Positions 6,003-10,450 of a stretch of DNA of 10,450 nt are shown here, piece after piece (the stretch's first letter is position 1; each line of letters opens with the position of its first letter). This DNA comes from an uncultured Collinsella sp. (GTDB lineage Bacteria; Actinomycetota; Coriobacteriia; Coriobacteriales; Coriobacteriaceae). The DNA lies in contig URWC01000056.1 of NCBI GenBank assembly GCA_900551555.1, forward strand, positions 1 through 10,450. The letters are read 5' to 3'. A program made the position numbers and the translations under genes. The notes below the pieces were generated by a model, which saw only the letters and a program-made list of their open reading frames with translations, was not told where the DNA came from and did not search any database.

Positions 6003-7070
6003 TTGGATAAGAACGAGCTGCAAAAGCGTATGGAACAGGCCATTCGCCTGACGGCACCTGGCCAGCCGATCCGCACCGCCCTCGACATGATCATTGCCGG
6101 TCACCTGGGTGCCCTTATCTGCGTCGGCGACACCGAAAACGTGCTTGCTGCCGGTAACGACGGCTTCCCGCTCAACATTTCGTTTACCTCGAACCGCCTG
6201 TTCGAGCTTTCCAAGATGGACGGCGCCATCGTTATCGATGGCGACCTCACCCAGATCCTGCGCGCCAACTTCCACCTCAATCCCGATCCCTCGCTTGCCA
6301 CGAGTGAGACGGGCATGCGTCACCGTACTGCCGCTCGCATGTCGGTGCTCACCGATGCCATCGTGATCTCGGTCTCGGCCCGTCGCGCCGTCGTTAACGT
6401 GTACGTTCACGGCAAGAGCTACGAGATCCAGCCCGTCACCACCATCATGAGCTCGGTCAACCAGCTCGTCGCCACGCTCCAGACCACCCGTCAGTCGCTC
6501 GACCGCTCCTTGTTGCGCCTGACGGCCCTTGAGCTCGACGACTACGTTACGCTCGCCGACATCACCGGCATCTTCTCGAGTTTCGAGATCATGCAACAGG
6601 CAAAGACCGAGCTTAAGGATTGCATCGTCAAGCTGGGTAACCAGGGCAAGCTCGTGCAGATGCAGCTCGAGCAGCTCGCGGGCTCCAGCATGGATACCGA
6701 ATACGACCTGATGATCCGCGACTACGCAAGCGATTCCTCCGAGGCGAACGCCGAGAAGATCCGCGCCGAGCTGAGCCGCATGACGCCTAAGGACCTGTCC
6801 GACCCGCAGCACGTGGCGGCAGTTCTGGGCTATGACGACCTGGACGAGGACTCCGTCATGACGCCGCTGGGCCTGCGCACGCTTTCGCGCGTGTCCGTCG
6901 TGCGCGACGGCGTGGCCGAAAAGATTGTCGACGAGTACGGCTCGCTGCAGGAACTCATGGACGACATCAGCGAGGATCCGGAGCGCCTGGGCGACTTTGG
7001 CGTTAATAACCCTGCCATTCTTGCGGACTCCCTGTACCGCATGAAGGGCACCAAACAGGGGAACGCATAA
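6003..7070 (+). CDS. disA: DNA integrity scanning diadenylate cyclase DisA
   Basis: Makes the second messenger c-di-AMP from two ATP while scanning DNA for branched structures. The protein has 355 residues (B. subtilis DisA: 360). The N-terminal DAC domain shows both catalytic motifs, DGA (73-75) and GMRHRTA (104-110). A helical linker follows at about 150-290. The C-terminal region (about 320-350) corresponds to the helix-hairpin-helix DNA-binding part, but the usual GxG hairpin seems replaced by FGVNN, so DNA binding may be altered. The start is TTG, supported by GGGAG 7 nt upstream. The stop TAA shares one base with the ispD ATG, so disA leads a tightly packed operon with ispD, ispF and cysS. 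The c-di-AMP synthase call is firm; the state of the DNA-binding end is an inference from one motif. Confidence 0.95.
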   Translation: MDKNELQKRMEQAIRLTAPGQPIRTALDMIIAGHLGALICVGDTENVLAAGNDGFPLNISFTSNRLFELSKMDGAIVIDGDLTQILRANFHLNPDPSLATSETGMRHRTAARMSVLTDAIVISVSARRAVVNVYVHGKSYEIQPVTTIMSSVNQLVATLQTTRQSLDRSLLRLTALELDDYVTLADITGIFSSFEIMQQAKTELKDCIVKLGNQGKLVQMQLEQLAGSSMDTEYDLMIRDYASDSSEANAEKIRAELSRMTPKDLSDPQHVAAVLGYDDLDEDSVMTPLGLRTLSRVSVVRDGVAEKIVDEYGSLQELMDDISEDPERLGDFGVNNPAILADSLYRMKGTKQGNA

Positions 7071-7794
7071 TGGCGCCCGTATGCGCCGTGGTCGTTGCCG
7101 GTGGCAGCGGCCAGCGCTTTGGTAACCCCGGTGGCAAGCAGCTTGTCAACGTTGCGGGCCGTCCCCTTATGAGCTGGTCCATCCGCGCATTTGATCGGGT
7201 CGAAAGGGTCGGCCACATCGTCGTGGTTTGCCCTGCCGTCGTGCCGAGATGCGCCGCCTGGCCATCGACCCGTTTGACTATGACACGCCTATCAGCTTTG
7301 CCGATGCCGGCGATACCCGCCAGGATTCCACCCGTGCCGGCGTGCATGCGGTTCCGGCGGGCTTTGAATACGTCGCCATTCACGACGGCGCTCGTCCGCT
7401 TATTACTACCGAGGCCATCGATCACGCTATCGACGTGCTCGTGAGCGACCGTGCCCTCGACGGTGTCGTGTGCGGCCAGCCCGCGATCGACACGCTTAAG
7501 ATCGTCGACGGCGATAATATCGTCGAGACGCCGCCGCGCGAGCTCTATTGGGCCGCGCAGACGCCGCAGATCTTTAGCGTCGACGCCATGAAGCGCGCTC
7601 ACGCCGCTGCTATCGCCGAGGGCTTTATCGGTACCGATGATTCATCGCTGGTCGAGCGCATGGGCGGGCGCGTCCGCTGTGTCCAGAGCCCGCGCGATAA
7701 CCTTAAGGTGACGGTGCCCGAGGATCTGCGTCCCGTAACCGCGATTCTGCTTGGCCGCATGGCCGAGGGAGAGGACCTTCCCTATGTTCAGTAA
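7070..7794 (+). pseudogene. ispD: 2-C-methyl-D-erythritol 4-phosphate cytidylyltransferase IspD, split by a frameshift
   Basis: IspD joins CTP to methylerythritol phosphate in the MEP route to isoprenoids. The frame from ATG 7070 gives residues 1-56, with nucleotide-binding VVVAGGSGQRFG and GGKQ (21-24), up to VVVCPA (51-56). From about 7238 homology continues in another frame (RRAEMRRLAIDPF), through HDGARPLIT, QPAIDTLK, WAAQTPQIF and GTDDSSLVERMGG to NLKVTVPEDL, ending at TAA 7794. Restoring one base near 7238 (a lost base is the simplest account) gives about 241 residues, the normal length. The remaining sequence is well conserved, with no other damage. Since the pathway is usually essential and ispF is intact, a sequencing or assembly error, or a very recent mutation, is more likely than an old pseudogene. 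It overlaps disA by 1 nt and ispF by 11 nt. Confidence 0.9.
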
Positions 7795-8278
7795 CCTGCG
7801 CATTGGCCACGGCTACGACGTCCACCGTTTGGTGGAGGGGCGTCGATGTATCATCGGCGGGGTCGACATTCCCTACGAGCGCGGCCTGCTGGGCCACTCG
7901 GATGCCGATGTGCTCGCGCACGCCTTGGCCGACGCCATTCTGGGCGCCTGCCGCGGGGGAGACATCGGCAAGCTATTCCCCGACACCGATCCCGCCTACG
8001 AGGGTGCCGATTCGATGGTGCTGCTCGCTCGCGTGATGGACTACGCGCGCGAGCTGGGCTTTGAGTTTGTCGATGCCGATTGCACCATTGCCTGTCAGCA
8101 ACCCAAGATCACCCCGCACCGCGATGCCATGCGCGCCAACCTTGCCCATGCCCTGGGCGTTGACGTCGAAAACGTGGGAGTCGCCGCCACCACGACCGAA
8201 AAGCTCGGTTGGGAAGGCCAGGGCGAGGGAATCGGCGCTTGGGCCGTCTGCCTGCTACAGAAAACCGTTAAGGAGTAA
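7784..8278 (+). CDS. ispF: 2-C-methyl-D-erythritol 2,4-cyclodiphosphate synthase IspF
   Basis: Cyclises CDP-methylerythritol phosphate with release of CMP, two steps after IspD in the MEP pathway; works as a cytosolic trimer. The protein has 164 residues, near the family's usual 155-160. Metal ligands are visible: D12 and H14 in GHGYDVHR and H46 in GHSDADVLAHALADA. The family signature ATTTEKLGWEGQGEGIG is near the C-terminus. The start at 7784 is supported by GGAGAGGA 8 nt upstream and by the MFSNLRIGHGYD beginning; an in-frame start at 7751 would add 11 unlikely residues. The ATG lies 11 nt inside the end of ispD, implying translational coupling, so a frameshift in ispD could also lower ispF expression. 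Confidence 0.96.
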   Translation: MFSNLRIGHGYDVHRLVEGRRCIIGGVDIPYERGLLGHSDADVLAHALADAILGACRGGDIGKLFPDTDPAYEGADSMVLLARVMDYARELGFEFVDADCTIACQQPKITPHRDAMRANLAHALGVDVENVGVAATTTEKLGWEGQGEGIGAWAVCLLQKTVKE

Positions 8279-8281
8279 CGA

Positions 8282-9748
8282 ATGCGTATCTACAACAGCG
8301 CTACCCATAAAAAGGAAGAGTTCCAGCCCATCGAGTCCGGCAAGGTCCGCATGTACGTGTGCGGCCCCACGGTCTACGACAACATCCACATCGGCAATGC
8401 CCGCACGTTCATCAGCTTTGACGTGATTCGTCGCTGGCTCATCGCGAGCGGCTACGAGGTCACGTTCGCCCAGAACCTCACCGATGTCGATGACAAGATC
8501 ATCAAGCGCGCCAACGAGCAGGGCCGTACCGCCGCCGAGGTTGCGACGGAGTTCTCTGACAAGTTTATCGGCGTTATGCGCGCCGCCAACGTGCTCGATC
8601 CCGATGTGCGCCCCCGCGCCACCAAGGAGATCGGCCCCATGATCGCCATGATCAAGACGCTCATCGAGCAGGGCCACGCCTACGCCGCCGATAACGGCGA
8701 CGTGTACTTTGCCGTGCGCAGCGATCCCAACTATGGTCAGGTCTCGGGCCGCAACATCGACGACCTTATGGTTGGCGCGCGCATCGAGGAGAACGAGGAC
8801 AAGAACGACCCGCTCGACTTTGCCCTGTGGAAGGCCGCCAAGCCCGGCGAGCCCAGCTGGCCGAGCCCCTGGGGCGAGGGCCGTCCCGGTTGGCACACCG
8901 AGTGCGCCGCCATGGTGCATCGCTACCTGGGCACTCCGATCGACATCCACGGCGGCGGCTCCGACCTTGCCTTCCCGCATCACGAGAACGAGTGCGCTCA
9001 GGCCACCTGCGCCTGGCACCAGGGCTTCTCCAACACCTGGATGCACACGGGCATGCTGCTGGTAGACGGCGAGAAGATGTCCAAGTCGCTCGGCAACTTC
9101 TTTACGCTGGCCGAGGTCCTCGAGCAGCACTCCGCCGCCGCCCTGCGCCTGCTGATGCTGCAGACGAGCTATCGCTCGCCGCTCGACTTTTCTTGGGAGC
9201 GCCTGGAGGGTGCCGAGAACTCGCTCACGCGTATCGCCGGTACGGTCGAGAACCTGCGCTGGGCCGCGAACCATGCGACGGCCGATGCCGATGAGGCAGC
9301 ATCCGAGGCGTTTGCCGCCAAGGCCGCCGAGACCCGTGCCACCTTTAAGGAGTGCATGGACGACGACTTTAACACCGCCGGTGCCATGGGTGCTGTCTTT
9401 GGCTTTGTGACCGAGTGCAACCAGTACCTGGAGCAGGCGGGCGATGCTGTCGACAAGGCCGCAGTCCTGGCTGCCGCCGATACGCTGGCCGAGCTGCTCG
9501 ATACGTTTGGCGTTGAGCTTCCCGAGCCCAAGGTCGAGCTGCCGCTGGGTCTGCTGGGCGTTGCCGCCGGTCTGGTTGCCTATACGGGCGACGACGTGGA
9601 CGAGGCTGCTGCCAAGATTCTCGAGGCCCGCGCCGAGGCCCGTGCCGCCAAGAACTGGGATCTGGCCGACGCCATCCGCGACCAGCTCAAGGACCTGGGG
9701 CTGACGATCGAGGATACTGCCGCCGGCACTCGTATTAAGACTCTCTAG
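8282..9748 (+). CDS. cysS: Cysteinyl-tRNA synthetase
   Basis: Charges tRNA-Cys with cysteine; class I synthetase, cytosolic. The protein has 488 residues (E. coli: 461). The HIGH-type motif is HIGN (36-39) in GPTVYDNIHIGNAR, which is normal for this enzyme, and KMSKS is at 265-269. The zinc site is visible as C27 (YVCGPT), C208 (GWHTEC), H233 and E237 (FPHHENEC). The region after 300 matches the DALR/anticodon-binding part, and the C-terminal AKNWDLADAIRDQLKDLGL is the typical ending. The start ATG is 3 nt after the ispF stop, and its AAGGAG overlaps that stop, so it belongs to the disA-ispD-ispF operon. All catalytic and metal residues are present. Confidence 0.97.
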   Translation: MRIYNSATHKKEEFQPIESGKVRMYVCGPTVYDNIHIGNARTFISFDVIRRWLIASGYEVTFAQNLTDVDDKIIKRANEQGRTAAEVATEFSDKFIGVMRAANVLDPDVRPRATKEIGPMIAMIKTLIEQGHAYAADNGDVYFAVRSDPNYGQVSGRNIDDLMVGARIEENEDKNDPLDFALWKAAKPGEPSWPSPWGEGRPGWHTECAAMVHRYLGTPIDIHGGGSDLAFPHHENECAQATCAWHQGFSNTWMHTGMLLVDGEKMSKSLGNFFTLAEVLEQHSAAALRLLMLQTSYRSPLDFSWERLEGAENSLTRIAGTVENLRWAANHATADADEAASEAFAAKAAETRATFKECMDDDFNTAGAMGAVFGFVTECNQYLEQAGDAVDKAAVLAAADTLAELLDTFGVELPEPKVELPLGLLGVAAGLVAYTGDDVDEAAAKILEARAEARAAKNWDLADAIRDQLKDLGLTIEDTAAGTRIKTL

Positions 9749-9755
9749 TTATTTG

Positions 9756-9858
9756 TCGACCGTTCGAGGTGCGGCAGATTGCCTTGAAAGAGGAGGGCAT
9801 AGACCTGGTGGTCATGCCTGACGATTGAAAGGCAAGGTGCCGTGGCTCGGACGGTCGA
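9756..9858. other. Long near-continuous hairpin between cysS and rlmB
   Basis: The 144-nt gap between cysS and rlmB is almost wholly filled by one extended dyad. Helices from outside in: 9756-9768 with 9846-9858 (13 bp, one G-U), 9771-9776 with 9838-9843 (6 bp, one G-U), 9779-9785 with 9829-9835 (7 bp), then across a larger internal loop 9796-9800 with 9814-9818 and 9802-9805 with 9810-9813, capped by TGGT. The two outer internal loops are symmetrical (2x2). In all, 35 pairs lie in 103 nt. A T-rich stretch (TTCTTGTTCGTT) follows. It could be a structured mRNA leader for rlmB, a processing or termination element, or a palindromic mobile repeat. I do not recognise it. Confidence 0.7.
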
Positions 9859-9892
9859 TTCTTGTTCGTTATCTATTTAAGGAGGTCGCTTT

Positions 9893-10450
9893 ATGGCCGA
9901 CAATCGCAAGCGTGCACCGCGTGGAGGCAAGCAGGCTGCTTCTGGCTCGCGTCCGGGTCGCCGCAACGACCGCGCTGCCGCTCCCAAGGGCCAGCGCGAG
10001 CGCTCCCAAGCCCAGGCTGCACGTCCGCAGCGAGATCGCAACCGCGACAACGTTCAGGCTCCCAAGGGCGAGTTTATCGAAGGTCGCCGTGCTGCCGCCG
10101 AGGCGCTACGCACTGGTTTTCCCATCAAGTGTGCGCTCATTGCCGAGGGCGGGGAGCGCGATGCCGCCTTGTCGCGCCTGATCGATGACCTCAATGCCGC
10201 GGGCGTCCGCATTAAGTATGTGCCGCGCGCGCAGCTCGATGCGCTGTCGAGCCATGGCGCTCACCAGGGCATTGCGCTCGAGGTTGGTAACTTCCCTTAC
10301 GCTGACGTTGCCGATATCCTCGACCGCGCGGGCGACGGTCCGGCGCTTGTCGTCGTGCTCGACCATGTGACCGACGACGGCAACTTTGGTGCCATCGTGC
10401 GCTCTGCCGAGGTCGTGGGCGCGGCGGGCGTCATCATTGCCAACAAGCGC
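9893..10450 (+). CDS. rlmB: 23S rRNA (guanosine-2'-O-) methyltransferase RlmB, 5' part (runs off the window)
   Basis: SpoU/TrmH-family (SPOUT) enzyme that methylates a ribose in 23S rRNA using S-adenosylmethionine. The frame is open to the right edge, giving 186 residues without a stop. Residues 1-58 are an Arg/Ala/Gln-rich basic tail, probably disordered. Then FIEGRRAAAEALRTG (61-75) starts the substrate-binding domain, SSHGAHQGIALEV (118-130) ends it, and LDHVTDDGNFGAIVRSAEVVG is the first SPOUT motif, with the expected Asn and Arg. The motif reads DDGN where most members have D-P-x-N. The start is ATG 9893, with a full AAGGAGG (9879-9885) 7 nt upstream. It follows cysS, as in many bacteria. 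RlmB is the best name; another TrmH-family 2'-O-methyltransferase is possible. Confidence 0.88.
   Translation, partial: MADNRKRAPRGGKQAASGSRPGRRNDRAAAPKGQRERSQAQAARPQRDRNRDNVQAPKGEFIEGRRAAAEALRTGFPIKCALIAEGGERDAALSRLIDDLNAAGVRIKYVPRAQLDALSSHGAHQGIALEVGNFPYADVADILDRAGDGPALVVVLDHVTDDGNFGAIVRSAEVVGAAGVIIANKR

Noticed and set aside
4925..6010. 361-residue plus-strand frame across the hipBA promoter, mntP and the riboswitch
   Set aside because: It is antisense to mntP and crosses a terminator, operators and the aptamer. The sequence is Asp/Gly/His-rich with no recognisable domain.
5973..6812. 279-residue minus-strand frame opposite disA
   Set aside because: Shadow of disA; its composition and lack of motifs show no independent gene.
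7229..7246. Programmed ribosomal frameshifting in ispD
   Set aside because: No slippery heptamer or clear downstream pseudoknot was seen, and IspD is not known to use recoding. A lost base is simpler.
8255..9274. 339-residue minus-strand frame opposite cysS
   Set aside because: Shadow of cysS; the opposite strand has complete synthetase motifs.
9756..9858. T-box or other known riboswitch before rlmB
   Set aside because: No T-box or other known conserved sequence was recognised; the element is a simple long dyad without the loops expected of those classes.

Overview
The window is high-GC bacterial DNA with G/C-ending codons and A/G-rich Shine-Dalgarno sites. Codon style, protein sequences and gene content suggest a gut actinobacterium of the Coriobacteriia (Collinsella-like). 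This assignment is inferred from sequence style and was not checked against a database.

Layout. (1) 1-1382: the 3' part of clpC, an AAA+ unfoldase of the ClpCP protease, followed by a terminator. (2) 1597-3054: pepD, a complete M20 aminoacyl-histidine dipeptidase, followed by a terminator. (3) 3182-4957, minus strand: a hipBA toxin-antitoxin module (HipA kinase, Xre-type HipB). Its promoter region carries three 16-bp dyads (ATGCA-N6-TGCAT) spaced exactly 27 bp apart; the third lies inside the terminator hairpin of the next gene. (4) 5078-5656, minus strand: mntP, a manganese exporter, preceded at 5710-5843 by a yybP-ykoY manganese riboswitch with an overlapping terminator. (5) 6003-10450, plus strand: disA (diadenylate cyclase), ispD and ispF (isoprenoid precursors by the MEP pathway), cysS (cysteinyl-tRNA synthetase) and the 5' part of rlmB (23S rRNA methyltransferase). 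disA, ispD, ispF and cysS are overlapping or 3 bp apart and look like one transcription unit. ispD is split by a frameshift near 7238.

The order clpC ... disA-ispD-ispF-cysS-rlmB resembles the clpC-radA-disA-ispD-ispF...cysS...rlmB cluster of Bacillus. Here pepD, hipBA and mntP lie between clpC and disA, and radA is not in that interval. The parts most worth a second look are the hipBA operator array fused to the mntP terminator, the antitoxin's possibly double-frameshifted middle, the broken ispD, and a 103-nt near-continuous hairpin between cysS and rlmB that no gene explains. I found no wholly new multi-gene system. No tRNA, rRNA, insertion sequence or CRISPR array was recognised.
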